DNA from: Bacteroidota bacterium
GTDB lineage: Bacteria; Bacteroidota; JABWAT01
Length of the DNA stretch: 53,213 bases
Direction of reading: 5' to 3'
NCBI GenBank assembly: GCA_013360915.1
Contig: JABWAT010000017.1
Span: 1 to 53,213, forward strand
The notes beneath the pieces were generated by a model, which saw only the letters and a program-made list of their open reading frames with translations, did no database searches and was not told the DNA's origin. The number at the start of each line of letters is the position of its first letter. The first letter of the stretch is position 1. Shown piece after piece: positions 1-8,490 of this stretch. The position numbers and the translations under genes were made by a program.

Positions 1-250
1 ACAAAATATCTGAAAGCTGCGATCCTTGCCACCCACACCGCCCACCGATGCCGGTGGCCACCCGCGAATGCAAAGTCCATTTTCCAGGATTTTTGTCTTC
101 GCCGACATCGGCCACCCGGCGCCCTTGTGAGCGGAGATCCCGTTAAGACCGAATCTGCTGTTTGAGGCCCGTACACGGGACGAGTTCAGATTCGGTTAGG
201 GTCGCAGCGATAACAAGAAGCCTTAGGGCGGGCGGTCGGCTGGGCATTTT

Positions 251-278
251 GGTTACTTTTGGGCCTGCAAAAGTAACC
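251..278. repeat. Perfect 11-bp inverted repeat (GGTTACTTTTG hairpin)
   Basis: GGTTACTTTTG at 251-261 is exactly complementary to CAAAAGTAACC at 268-278, with a 6-nt loop. There is no U-tract, so it is a poor terminator. From memory, hairpins of this type recur between genes in many bacterial genomes; I infer a dispersed repeat rather than a gene-specific signal. Confidence 0.6.
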
Positions 279-397
279 CTGCGGAGCCTATCAACTTGCA
301 GGTTTCTGCAGACTTTGCGGATTCGGCACCCGGGGACCGGAAAATTCAAAGTTCGACGCCGTTCAGAGTCGTAGTTCCTGTTGGACCTGACCAACCA

Positions 398-424
398 AAC
401 CGGGTGAAACCCCTTCACCCGGTT
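398..424 (-). terminator. Hairpin downstream of the NmrA-like gene
   Basis: Arms AACCGGGTGAA (398-408) and TTCACCCGGTT (414-424) pair over 11 bp around a 5-nt loop, starting 10 bp past the stop codon of the minus-strand gene. Only a weak T-rich stretch (TGGTTGGT) follows on the minus strand, so termination is likely but not certain. Confidence 0.6.
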
Positions 425-434
425 CTGTCAGTCA

Positions 435-1322
435 TCAGGCCTGATACGCCGCCGCAAATTCCCTGGCAAAATCCGCTGCCGAGGTTTTGGTGGTGTTCGC
501 TGCCGTCCGGTTGAAGCCATCTGTCAGTTTTCCTTCATTGGCCCGGTTGCAGAATTCCACATAGTTCTTCGCAAGGTCTGCCGGTAAGCCCATCCCGACC
601 ATTCCCTGATAGGCATCTGCATCGGGAAAACGGGTCCAGGAAAGTCCGGGCTTTCCGATGGCCGCCCCAATGATACCCGACACTTCGTTGAGGGTATAGT
701 TACGATCACCCGCCACATAGTCATGACCTTGTCCGGTAAAGTCCAGAGCGAGAAGATGGTTGGCTGCTTTCTCTGCAATGTCACGTGTGTGAACGAAGGA
801 CATGGGAATGTTTCCTTCGATGGGAAATCCGCCAAAAATGCCAGCCTGTTTCAAAAGACCGATGCTGCCATAGAAATTTTCAAAGAAAAATCCGGCACGC
901 AGATGAAGCACATTCGTGCCGGTCAGCGTTTTGAATTTCTGCTCCATGTCATGCAATCCCTGAACCACACCAGCACCGGCAGGCAGATGGGCACCGAAGC
1001 TGCTGAGGGTCACCACATGGGTAACCGGTGAGGCTTTCAGAGCCAGAACCAGCGCATCGGCCACCCGGTTCTGGTAAGCACGAAACTGATCAGTGGCAAA
1101 ATTGGGCGGAATCAGAGCATAAACCGCTTTGGCCCCTTTGAAAACAGTTGTCAGAAAAGCGGCATCTTCCAGATTGCCAATGGCCACCTGGGCACCGGCC
1201 TTTTTCAATTCCTCCAGTTTGTCGGCGGACCGGCCGACCACGGTAACGGATTTTCCTGCTTTCAGCAGCGTGTGGGCAATGACGGAACCGGTATGTCCGG
1301 TGGCTCCTGTGATGACGTACAT
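435..1322 (-). CDS. NmrA-like NAD(P)-binding oxidoreductase
   Basis: The 295-residue protein opens with a Rossmann dinucleotide-binding motif (VITGATGHTG, residues 3-12) and continues as an atypical short-chain dehydrogenase of the NmrA/HSCARG type, close in look to NAD(P)H:quinone oxidoreductase 2 or NmrA redox sensors. It lacks a clear YxxxK pair, as is usual for the NmrA branch. No signal peptide, so cytoplasmic. GGAG lies just upstream of the ATG. A tetR gene sits 66 bp upstream on the same strand, and the gap contains a copy of the operator found at the tetR promoter. I infer that the TetR protein controls this gene, plausibly in response to an electrophile or quinone-like compound; the ligand is not visible from sequence. 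Confidence 0.85.
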   Translation of the reverse strand: MYVITGATGHTGSVIAHTLLKAGKSVTVVGRSADKLEELKKAGAQVAIGNLEDAAFLTTVFKGAKAVYALIPPNFATDQFRAYQNRVADALVLALKASPVTHVVTLSSFGAHLPAGAGVVQGLHDMEQKFKTLTGTNVLHLRAGFFFENFYGSIGLLKQAGIFGGFPIEGNIPMSFVHTRDIAEKAANHLLALDFTGQGHDYVAGDRNYTLNEVSGIIGAAIGKPGLSWTRFPDADAYQGMVGMGLPADLAKNYVEFCNRANEGKLTDGFNRTAANTTKTSAADFAREFAAAYQA

Positions 1323-1355
1323 GGGTATCTCCTTGTGTTTTTGTTTATTGTAATA

Positions 1356-1371
1356 CCTACCAGTTGGTATG
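1356..1371. promoter_or_regulatory. Second copy of the putative TetR operator
   Basis: This site matches the 16-bp palindrome CATACCAGTTGGTATG of 1989-2004 at 15 of 16 positions. It lies about 34 bp upstream of the NmrA-like start codon, between tetR and its neighbour. Identity to the site in the tetR promoter implies the same regulator binds both. No TAnnTTTG element is evident here, so it may act on an internal promoter I cannot see. Confidence 0.75.
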
Positions 1372-1388
1372 TTTATTGGTAAATTTTT

Positions 1389-1973
1389 TTAAGTGCGTAA
1401 ACTGTTGATATAGGAAACGAGTGCTTCGATGGCTGTCAGAAAGGTCCCGGTGCTCTGACTGGCCTTCCCAATAGAAAAACTGCCTTCCACCGAAGCCCAG
1501 ACTAAATGAGCGACCCCGGTCGGATTCACCTCCGGCCGGATACTGCCTTCCCGGATGCCTGATTCAATGGTTTCTCTGATCATGGCGATGATCTGCTGGC
1601 TCAGCGAATCAAGACGTTGTTTGAACCCTTCATCAATGGGTGCCATTTCCTGCACCAGATTGTTCAGCGGGCATCCAAGACGAATGTTTTGAGAGTCAGC
1701 CCGCGAAGCCACCAACCGGATGACCGACACAAGCCGGTCCGGAGCAGTTCCTGTCTGTTGCCGCACCTGGCCCCAGAGTTTCAGGTAACCGGGCGTGAGC
1801 ATTTCATCAATCACCGCGTAACCCAGATCCCGTTTGGTCGGGAAATAATAATAGAAGGCTCCCTTGGTGATTCCCAGATCCTCAATGATCTTATCGGACC
1901 GCGTTCCCTGAAAGCCGTTCAGGCGCATGACCTCGAAATTTTTCTCCAGAATGGCCTGTCTTGTATCTGTCAT
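1389..1973 (-). CDS. TetR/AcrR family transcriptional repressor
   Basis: The N-terminal helix-turn-helix is typical of TetR (a segment reading IIEDLGITKGAFYYYFPTKR, about 30 residues from the start), followed by a divergent ligand-binding helical domain. The total is about 194 residues from the chosen start. An in-frame ATG 18 bp upstream (1991) is rejected because it falls inside the operator palindrome and upstream of the predicted transcription start. The chosen ATG (1973) is 5 bp downstream of the -7 element, so the message is probably leaderless or nearly so. The operator lies between the promoter elements, which fits autorepression. The adjacent NmrA-like gene is the likely second target. 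Confidence 0.88.
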   Translation of the reverse strand: MTDTRQAILEKNFEVMRLNGFQGTRSDKIIEDLGITKGAFYYYFPTKRDLGYAVIDEMLTPGYLKLWGQVRQQTGTAPDRLVSVIRLVASRADSQNIRLGCPLNNLVQEMAPIDEGFKQRLDSLSQQIIAMIRETIESGIREGSIRPEVNPTGVAHLVWASVEGSFSIGKASQSTGTFLTAIEALVSYINSLRT

Positions 1974-1978
1974 GGATG

Positions 1979-2010
1979 CAAAGTTATACATACCAGTTGG
2001 TATGTGTCAA
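1979..2010 (-). promoter_or_regulatory. tetR promoter with embedded operator
   Basis: Read on the minus strand, TTGAC begins at 2010 and the -7 element TAACTTTG occupies 1986-1979, with 21 bp between TTG and TAnnTTTG. This fits the Bacteroidota promoter form. Between them, at 1989-2004, lies the palindrome CATACCAGTTGGTATG, whose 7-bp arms are separated by 2 bp. A repressor bound there would block RNA polymerase. Confidence 0.75.
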
Positions 2011-2077
2011 GTGGGAGAAATACTTTTAACGCAAAGCCAGCAAAGAATATGCAAAGAGACGATGGATAGGTATTGAA

Positions 2078-2219
2078 TCCCGAAGGGATGACATTATTGT
2101 AGTAACACAGTTTAAAAAATGATTCATTCCTGACATTTTTTATAATGCCACCCCTATCGGGGTTTTTCAGGGTCTTGGTCTTTATCGCGTTTTCTACAAT
2201 AATGGCACCCCTTACGGGG
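2078..2219. repeat. Inverted-repeat element (CTACAATAATG type)
   Basis: The left end (2078-2102) and right end (2194-2219) are imperfect inverted copies sharing CTACAATAATG followed by a CCC-TT-GGG mini-hairpin. A third related piece, ATAATGCCACCCCTATCGGG, lies inside at about 2142-2161. There is no open frame. The arrangement looks like a small non-coding palindromic or MITE-like element. From memory, similar CCCC-GGGG/CATTATTGTAG sequences occur between genes in other Bacteroidota. Confidence 0.55.
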
Positions 2220-2259
2220 TTGGGGAGCCTTCTGCCGGACGGGGTCCTGTATTTAAAAA

Positions 2260-2459
2260 CCAGAAAGGTTGCGTTCTCCTGTATTTACCCTTTGCGCTTT
2301 CTGCGGTGAAACGCATTTAAACGCAACGACGCAGCGTATTCGCAAAGTACGCGATGGTTCTTGTATTAAAAACCAAAAAAAACCTTTGCGTTCTCCTGTA
2401 TTTACTCTTGACGCCTCTCTGCGTTAAAACGCATTGAACCTGACGCCTTTGCGTACCTA
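2260..2459. repeat. 114-bp tandem repeat family, locus 1
   Basis: The segment carries the recurring words TTTGCGTTCTCCTGTATTTA, then CTCTGCGTTAAAACGCATT or a variant. The CTGCGG/CTGCGT word recurs after about 116 bp (about 2299 and 2416). The same words and period occur at 24277-24740 in inverted orientation and at 37905-38250 in the same orientation. Confidence 0.75.
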
Positions 2460-2987
2460 TTAAAACCGGAACCCCACCTTCACCGACCCGGATACCACCA
2501 CCGCCTGTGGTTCATGACGAACGCTTCCCACCTGAACAGGCGAGGTTCCGCTGACCGGCAGATGCAGAGCTGCCCACGGGTTCACATACAGCCAGGAGGT
2601 GAATTCCCAGGTATAACCGCCACCCAGTGTAAGAACCCATTGCTCAAACGATCGGGTGCCTCCGGACTCCGGTGCAAGGCGATTCGACCACCATTCCACT
2701 CCGCTGCCCACCCACCAGCCTGTTGCAGTGCTGTCAAAAAAGTAATCTCCGATGAGGGCCACTGCATCCAGCCGATGCGATTTAATCCCGTCACTGGTGG
2801 CGAAATCAGGTAAAGTGGTCCGGGTGAGCACGGCACGGACCTGCCACTGGTCATAACCGGCAATCACAGATCCGTAGTAGCCGCCCGATAAATACGGCAG
2901 CGCATCCAGTTCGGCTCCCCAGCGCAGAGACTGGGCGGTTAACGGAAGCGAAAGAATCAGTATCAGGAAGGTGGTCACAGGTTTCAT
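2460..2987 (-). CDS. Predicted outer-membrane beta-barrel protein, unknown function
   Basis: From the ATG at 2987 the protein is 175 residues, with a clear signal peptide (MKPVTTFLILILSLPLTAQS). The mature part alternates aromatic and small residues (GGYYGSVIAGYDQW, WWVGSGVEWWSN, LGGGYTWEFTSWLYVNPWAALHL) and ends in phenylalanine (VGFRF), as outer-membrane barrels do. An upstream ATG at 3020 would add 11 polar residues before the signal peptide and is rejected; GGAGA precedes the chosen start. No named family is recognised. The next gene is divergent and there is no evident operon. Confidence 0.75.
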   Translation of the reverse strand: MKPVTTFLILILSLPLTAQSLRWGAELDALPYLSGGYYGSVIAGYDQWQVRAVLTRTTLPDFATSDGIKSHRLDAVALIGDYFFDSTATGWWVGSGVEWWSNRLAPESGGTRSFEQWVLTLGGGYTWEFTSWLYVNPWAALHLPVSGTSPVQVGSVRHEPQAVVVSGSVKVGFRF

Positions 2988-3203
2988 GTTTTCTCCGGTT
3001 TTTATGCAAAGATCAGGCAAATCCGTTTGCAGAAGTCAGGACATTTGTCCGGTTTTTCAGTTGCAGGAACAGTTCTTCTGAACACTTCAGAAAACCTTAA
3101 TACTACAGGTCCGCTCTGTGAGAAATGGTACGCCACCCGACCAGAGAATCACGTACCTTTCTGTGTTGACACAACAACCTGCATCTAGAATCAGGAGGTA
3201 ACG

Positions 3204-4937
3204 ATGGCCCGCATCCTGTCCGCCCTGTTAATCCCCGCGTTTATACTGCTCACCGGCTGCGAGGAAGCCACCGAACCGGATACCACCCCTCCCGTGGTCA
3301 CCCTCACTTCACCGGTTAACGGTGCTTTTCTCTCGGGACCTACATCCATTTCACCAGTCATCACCGATGAATCCGCCATCAGGACGGTCTACTTTCTTGT
3401 GGATGGCGATACGGTTGCCACCGATACCAAAGCACCCTTCACATTTGTATGGAATGTGGGATTCTGGGCGGATGGAAACCAGCACACCCTTCTGATCATT
3501 GCGGTTGACGAAGCCAACAATTCAGGTCAGTCCAACCTGATCAGCGTGACCGTTTCTGCCGAGGCAACTCTGACGATTCAGCCTAAGGCACCATCCGATG
3601 GCAGGGAACACGAGGAGAATGCCTCCGTCACGTTTTCCTGGTATCCGTTGCAGGGTAGTCAGGAATATCAGCTCGAAATCGATTCCGATTCCCTTTTCTC
3701 ACCGGCTGACCAAACTCTGTCCACCACCGACACCCTTTTCATGGTTTCTTCACTGGCATCGGGACCCCATTACTGGAGGCTCCGCGCAAAAGGCATGAAC
3801 GGACGGCTGAGCACCTGGAGTGAAAAAAGGGTGTTTTTCATGGGAAAAGCCTATTGGGTCCTCCGGCTGGATCGCGGCCGGGCCGAATGGATTAACGGAT
3901 TGGTTGAAACGGCCGATGGGGGCGCTCTTTTCATCGGGCCCTCCTTCACCGATACCACTCAGATCATGGAGGACTGGTGGTATGGAAAGGTTTCTGCATC
4001 GGGAAAGGTTTTATGGAAGAAAACACTCACACAGCCAAAATCAGATTATGGAAACGCCGTCCTGAGGACTGCCGGTGATGAGTACCTGTTGTTTGGAGGA
4101 AGCTCCGATCCAAACCGGACCATGAGACTGATAAAAATCACCGAGTCGGGCGGGCTGATCTGGGATCAGACGTATGGTAAGACCGATTCCAGTTCCTGGG
4201 GTGTCAATCTCGTGGGACTTCCCACCGATGCAAGTGCAGCGCTTGGAGGTGAACTGAACAATAAACCAGCCATTTTAAAAGTGGATGGGTCCGGTGCGGT
4301 TCAATGGTCCGTCCAGTTTCCCATGGTGAACGCAGGATCCTGTTACCTCTCCATGCGAACCGATCATGTTCTGATCGGGACCGCCTCCCATCACCTCATC
4401 TTTCTTTCCTGGTCCGGTTCAGTTCAATCGCAGGTGGAATTCCCTGATTCGCTCTTACTCAGACGGCCTGCCATTCTTTCCGGTGAGAACGGACTGCTGA
4501 TTCCCTACCTGTCAAACGGGAAAAGCGGCCTGCTTAAAACCTCTGCCACTGGCACTAAAAACTGGTCCTATATGGCACCGGCCGGCACTGAACTGGCCTC
4601 CTTCATGGACTGGTTCGGCAATGGAATCATGGTGGGCGGGTCGAGGAATGGTCAATGCTATCTGGCCGTTTTTTCCTATACCGGATCCCTTTTGTGGGAG
4701 AAGGAATTGGTACCCGGCCGTATCGGACGGATTATCAGAACCGCTTCGGGCGGATTGTATCTCTCAGGAACCACTCACTCCAATTTCAGACATCCGACCT
4801 CGGATTTTCTGATAATGAAAACGGATAAAAACGGAAATGGATTGCCCACCTTAGCCGGTCGGAGCACGGTGCTTTCAACGCTGTTCAGCCGGAAACCAGG
4901 CCACCGGAACGGGGATGATCTGTATCCGAAGAAATAA
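3204..4937 (+). CDS. Lipoprotein with Ig-like and fibronectin-like domains and a repeat-rich C-terminal region
   Basis: The protein has 577 residues. A lipoprotein signal peptide ends in the lipobox LTGC (cysteine near residue 19), so it should be anchored in a membrane. Residues about 28-115 form a bacterial Ig-like domain (PPVVTLTSPVNGA through VDEANNSG). Residues about 120-215 resemble a fibronectin type III-like fold (SWYPLQGSQEYQLEIDSD). The remainder contains repeats of a DGG/GKVLW...T type typical of beta-propeller-like or PQQ-like sheets (SASGKVLWKKTL, ITESGGLIWDQTYG, VDGSGAVQWSVQF). A strong ribosome binding site (AGGAGG) lies 7 bp before the start. It ends without a T9SS sorting domain. 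Its substrate or partner is unknown. Confidence 0.8.
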   Translation: MARILSALLIPAFILLTGCEEATEPDTTPPVVTLTSPVNGAFLSGPTSISPVITDESAIRTVYFLVDGDTVATDTKAPFTFVWNVGFWADGNQHTLLIIAVDEANNSGQSNLISVTVSAEATLTIQPKAPSDGREHEENASVTFSWYPLQGSQEYQLEIDSDSLFSPADQTLSTTDTLFMVSSLASGPHYWRLRAKGMNGRLSTWSEKRVFFMGKAYWVLRLDRGRAEWINGLVETADGGALFIGPSFTDTTQIMEDWWYGKVSASGKVLWKKTLTQPKSDYGNAVLRTAGDEYLLFGGSSDPNRTMRLIKITESGGLIWDQTYGKTDSSSWGVNLVGLPTDASAALGGELNNKPAILKVDGSGAVQWSVQFPMVNAGSCYLSMRTDHVLIGTASHHLIFLSWSGSVQSQVEFPDSLLLRRPAILSGENGLLIPYLSNGKSGLLKTSATGTKNWSYMAPAGTELASFMDWFGNGIMVGGSRNGQCYLAVFSYTGSLLWEKELVPGRIGRIIRTASGGLYLSGTTHSNFRHPTSDFLIMKTDKNGNGLPTLAGRSTVLSTLFSRKPGHRNGDDLYPKK

Positions 4938-5016
4938 ACCAGATATGAGAGTCACCGATCGGATGGAGTCTTCACTTTGGTGAGGATGCCTGACAGCTCT
5001 GACCAGACAGACGAAC

Positions 5017-5559
5017 TTACCGCCGGTTCCTGACCAGTTCCCGCCGGATCCGGCTCAGATGACGCGGGGTGGTGCCGATGAGCTGGGCAAGGTATTCCAG
5101 AGGTACCTGCCGGATCCAATCCGGGTGTTGTTCCATGAGGGAAAGGTATCGTTCAGTGGCTGATTTCCCGATCAGTCCGGCGATCCGGTCTTCGTACCCG
5201 ATACAATCCTTCAGAAGCACATCGATCAAATAATCCTTCACCACCGGGTGTTTGTCCACCCAGGCGGACCAACCCTCATGGGTAAGTTCTGACACATCGG
5301 CATCGGCAATAACTTCGAGCGACTCATCAGCCGGCCATCCGTAAAAAAAGGTCCTCAGGCTGGTGGTAAAGGAACCGGGGAGCGCAATCCACCGGGTGAT
5401 TTCCTGTCCGTTGATCACATGAAAATGGCGGATAATCCCTGAATGAACAAGCCACAAAGACCGCTGAAGGCTGCCAGCCTGCAAGAGAAAGTCACCACGG
5501 GAAAGGAGCCGCCGCTTCAGATCTGGAAACGGAACATTGGGAAATCCGGGAATGATCAT
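5017..5559 (-). CDS. Crp/Fnr family transcriptional regulator
   Basis: The 180-residue protein has an N-terminal cyclic-nucleotide-binding-like beta-roll (RGDFLLQAGSLQRSLWLVHSGIIRHF) and a C-terminal helix-turn-helix (VPLEYLAQLIGTTPRHLSRIRREL, about residues 151-174). It lacks the Fnr cysteines, so it is unlikely to be an oxygen sensor. It is of the short type common in Bacteroidota, whose effectors are mostly unknown. It faces the preceding lipoprotein gene tail-to-tail and lies 85 bp past the end of the M4 protease gene on the same strand, with a hairpin between them. Confidence 0.85.
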   Translation of the reverse strand: MIIPGFPNVPFPDLKRRLLSRGDFLLQAGSLQRSLWLVHSGIIRHFHVINGQEITRWIALPGSFTTSLRTFFYGWPADESLEVIADADVSELTHEGWSAWVDKHPVVKDYLIDVLLKDCIGYEDRIAGLIGKSATERYLSLMEQHPDWIRQVPLEYLAQLIGTTPRHLSRIRRELVRNRR

Positions 5560-5590
5560 CGGCTAAAGATCGGTGGAAGCCTGTAAACAA

Positions 5591-5622
5591 CAAAGCCATC
5601 CCCGAATCAGGAGATGGCTTTG
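5591..5622 (-). terminator. Hairpin after the M4 protease gene
   Basis: CAAAGCCATC (5591-5600) pairs with GATGGCTTTG (5613-5622), a perfect 10-bp stem, 23 bp past the protease stop codon. On the minus strand it is followed by TTGTTTAC. It separates the protease from the downstream Crp/Fnr gene. Confidence 0.7.
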
Positions 5623-5644
5623 CAGATAACTGAAAAGGAACCGG

Positions 5645-8014
5645 TTATTTCATCAGGGTCAGTTTACCCGACTGGGTTTGCTGGCCCATGGTAACCCGGT
5701 ACAGATAGGTTCCGGAAGGCAATCCGGCCGCATTGAAGGTGGCATTCACTGTTCCGGCTTCCACCACTTCATTCAACGCCACAGCCACTTCCTGACCAAG
5801 CAGGTTATACACGCGGATGGTGGCCAGTGCTTTTTCGGGAGCAACAAAGCGGATCGTGGTGGATGGGTTGAACGGATTCGGATAGTTGCCCAGCAGTTCG
5901 AAGCGTTCAGACAGCGTTCCCTGTCCTTCCACTCCGTTACCGGCGATTCCGGCAACCGAGGCAGCCTGAGATACCTCAACGGTGTAATTCAGCGTGGTGG
6001 AATAGGCGCTGTTGTATCCCTTAACCCGGATGTAAACGGTTGCTGCGGTCGTACCGGAATTCTTAATAGTAAGGGTTTCGGCTGCACCGGTTCCGTTTTC
6101 CGATTTGGCAATCTGGGTACCGCTGCTGTTCAGAATATACAGGTCATAATCCTTTGTTGAAGGCGGAATCAGCTTGATGGTCATCGAACTGGCAGCCTTG
6201 ATGCTGGATTTGAAGTAATCGTTATCGGTGGTGGATCCGATTTTGGCAGTAACCTTAACGGGAGTGGCCGGAAGGGTATTGGCCGAGGCGGTGGTTCCAT
6301 TCGATTCCACTTCCGTGTAGGCGTTCCAACTGGTGGGAGGAGGGGTTCCGCCGCCCGAGGTGCCAACTCCAACAGCCGCCCAGGCATTGGCAACCTGAGT
6401 ATATTCGGCAGAGGCAGATCCATACAGGTCGGTGGCCGCATTCAGGGTGGCGGTGCGGGCTCCGGCATAATTGGTGCTTGAGGTCATATAAACCGACAAC
6501 GCACGGTAAGCAATCTTTTCTGCCTTTGTAATTCCGATACCGGTTACCGAATAGGCAGTTCCTTTGTCATTGGTTCCGCTGCCGCCAACCGACAACAGAT
6601 AGAACCAGAAATTGGCCACGCCCGAATTGTAGTGAACCCCTCCGTTGTCACCGGTTCCGGTGTACCAGTAGGTTCCCTGATAGGTATCGGGCTGTCCTTC
6701 TGCATTCGGATTGCTCATGGAACGCAGTGCATCACCGCTGGTGGCCGGTGTATAGCAGGCCTCACCGATCAGCCAGTTTCCTGAAGCCCCTTTTGCATAG
6801 AACTCGATGGCTGCGCCGAAAATATCAGAAAAGGCCTCGTTCAGTGCGCCCGATTCATTCTGATAAGCCAGATTGGCCGTTTTTTCGGTGACCGCATGAG
6901 TGATTTCATGGCCGGCCACATCCAGCGTGACCAGCGGAGTGAAAGTGGTGCCATCTCCATCCCCATACGTCATTACCGAGCCATTCCAGTAGGCATTGTT
7001 ATAATTGGTGGAATAGTGAACGTAGGACTTGATGGTGGTTCCCAGATTGTCATAGGAATTGCGTCCGTGAACCAGTTTATAGTAATCCCAGGTTTTGGCT
7101 GCCCCGTAGTGAGCATCCACACCGGCTTTCTGGGTGGTGGTATTCCAGGTGTTATCGGTATCGGTGAACAAAGTCACGCCTGTGTATGAAGTTTTGTTCT
7201 TCATATCATAGGTTTCAACCTTCCGCGACAGATCACGCATATAATAGGTACCGCTGACCAGGTCGGTATTGATAGAGACCGTGCCGCTGTAAAGCGAGGT
7301 TCCTGTTCCGACGGCGGCGGTGGTATGTAATGAGTTGTACTTGTTCAGAATGGCACCCGTCTGTGCATCAACAAAAACCACCCAACGGGCAGGCTGATCA
7401 GCCCCGGACTGAAGGGTCAGTTTATAGGCAGGCCGGAATCCGTTCACAGGGTCGCCATCCACCGGTGCATAAACCAGTGAGGCAGTAGGGGTGTAGGTGG
7501 CAGCCGGATTTCCGGTTACTTCTTTCAGAAGGGCTTCCTCATCTTCATTTAACCAGGACCAGGGAGTCGTCTGGCTGAAGGAGGAAAGTGCGCGGGTGAC
7601 CGCATCGGCGGGGTCGAGCAAAGCGCCGGTGTAGTGTTCCACTTTATGAAGAGATCCGGTCACACCGGTAATGGCTGAGTGCCGGTCACGATGAATAATC
7701 AGTTCGGCCCCTTCAACCGGAATTCCACCCACCATCTGACGAACACGGGTGTGGGTCTTCATGCCCTCGGAAAGAACCATTACCGGTTCCAGTTCAGCCT
7801 CAACTCCGTAAACCGACTTCAGTGCCGAAGCCAGTTCTTCTCCGCTGGCTTTTGCCCAGGAAGCGAGTGGTTTTATATAGACAACCTGACCCTGATGATC
7901 AACATCGAGGGAGGCTACTGATTCAACGGACCGATCGGTTACCCGAAGATCCTGAGCCTGTAAAGTGGCAGCAACTCCAACCGCTGCCAGAGCCATGCTT
8001 AAACGAACAGTCAT
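5645..8014 (-). CDS. Secreted M4 (thermolysin-type) metalloprotease with T9SS sorting domain
   Basis: The 789-residue preproenzyme has a signal peptide (cleavage probably after TLQA near residue 20) and an FTP/PepSY-type propeptide to about residue 225. The M4 catalytic domain carries the zinc motif HEITH (369-373), the third ligand Glu393 in GALNEAFSD, and the transition-state histidine at 461 in HYNSG. Residues about 565-675 form a pre-peptidase C-terminal (PPC) domain, and about 700-789 a T9SS type A sorting domain (NYPNPFNPSTTIRF to the terminal KLTLMK). All catalytic residues are present. It should be exported by Sec, moved through the outer membrane by T9SS and processed at both ends. 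It is transcribed alone, with a hairpin terminator behind it. Confidence 0.95.
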   Translation of the reverse strand: MTVRLSMALAAVGVAATLQAQDLRVTDRSVESVASLDVDHQGQVVYIKPLASWAKASGEELASALKSVYGVEAELEPVMVLSEGMKTHTRVRQMVGGIPVEGAELIIHRDRHSAITGVTGSLHKVEHYTGALLDPADAVTRALSSFSQTTPWSWLNEDEEALLKEVTGNPAATYTPTASLVYAPVDGDPVNGFRPAYKLTLQSGADQPARWVVFVDAQTGAILNKYNSLHTTAAVGTGTSLYSGTVSINTDLVSGTYYMRDLSRKVETYDMKNKTSYTGVTLFTDTDNTWNTTTQKAGVDAHYGAAKTWDYYKLVHGRNSYDNLGTTIKSYVHYSTNYNNAYWNGSVMTYGDGDGTTFTPLVTLDVAGHEITHAVTEKTANLAYQNESGALNEAFSDIFGAAIEFYAKGASGNWLIGEACYTPATSGDALRSMSNPNAEGQPDTYQGTYWYTGTGDNGGVHYNSGVANFWFYLLSVGGSGTNDKGTAYSVTGIGITKAEKIAYRALSVYMTSSTNYAGARTATLNAATDLYGSASAEYTQVANAWAAVGVGTSGGGTPPPTSWNAYTEVESNGTTASANTLPATPVKVTAKIGSTTDNDYFKSSIKAASSMTIKLIPPSTKDYDLYILNSSGTQIAKSENGTGAAETLTIKNSGTTAATVYIRVKGYNSAYSTTLNYTVEVSQAASVAGIAGNGVEGQGTLSERFELLGNYPNPFNPSTTIRFVAPEKALATIRVYNLLGQEVAVALNEVVEAGTVNATFNAAGLPSGTYLYRVTMGQQTQSGKLTLMK

Positions 8015-8490
8015 GCAGATACGTTCTCCTTATTTTTTAACCTCAGAAACGGTTCCACTCTTTTCTTCCATTCTATAAATTGAGCTAAACCGTCATTTTT
8101 TTCGGACTTACCCGATTTTGCCTTTTTATTTAAGGCAATCAGGCACTTTTTCCGAAAGGGCTGAAGTTAGAAGAATTCTGCATGATTGTCAATAGTTGTC
8201 AAGACGTGTCGATAAATATTTTCAGCAGGTAAGGTGGAAATAAAAACCCAAAGGAAATCAACCCCTTTTACCATTGTGAAACCGACTTGAGGGTAATGGG
8301 AAGTCAAGTGTCTTCCCCTCCCTATCGACCCGTTAAAGCTGCCATTGGTGATCGGATGTCCGGTGGTGGTGGGGTTCGGAGGCCGGCTTTTGTTTAAATG
8401 GCTGGATGGAGCGTAGTAACCTTTAACAAGTTGGCAATAAATGGCTTACTGGAAAATCTCTCAGGAATTTTAGCCTGCTTGTAATTCCGC
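8015..8490. other. Intergenic region, no gene seen
   Basis: These 476 bp separate the start of the M4 protease from the end of the LytTR regulator, both on the minus strand. I see no open frame, no TAnnTTTG element on the minus strand and no clear hairpin. TTGTCAA occurs twice close together near 8190-8205. The region must contain the protease promoter, but I cannot place it. Confidence 0.5.

Larger units (their letters stand above)
1..434. other. Intergenic region, no gene supported
   Basis: Short open frames on both strands overlap one another, have no ribosome binding site and resemble no family I know, so none is called. The stretch holds two strong inverted repeats, listed separately (251-278 and 398-424). 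Any gene to the left lies outside the window. Confidence 0.6.
2015..2459. other. Repeat-filled intergenic region
   Basis: No gene is supported in this stretch. It holds a fragment of the 114-bp AACGCAAAG repeat family near 2028-2060, the inverted-repeat element at 2078-2219, and about one and a half further units of the 114-bp family from 2260 onward. Confidence 0.7.

Noticed and set aside
5017-5559. Crp/Fnr regulator considered as an oxygen-sensing Fnr
   Set aside because: The N-terminal cysteines needed for the cluster are absent.
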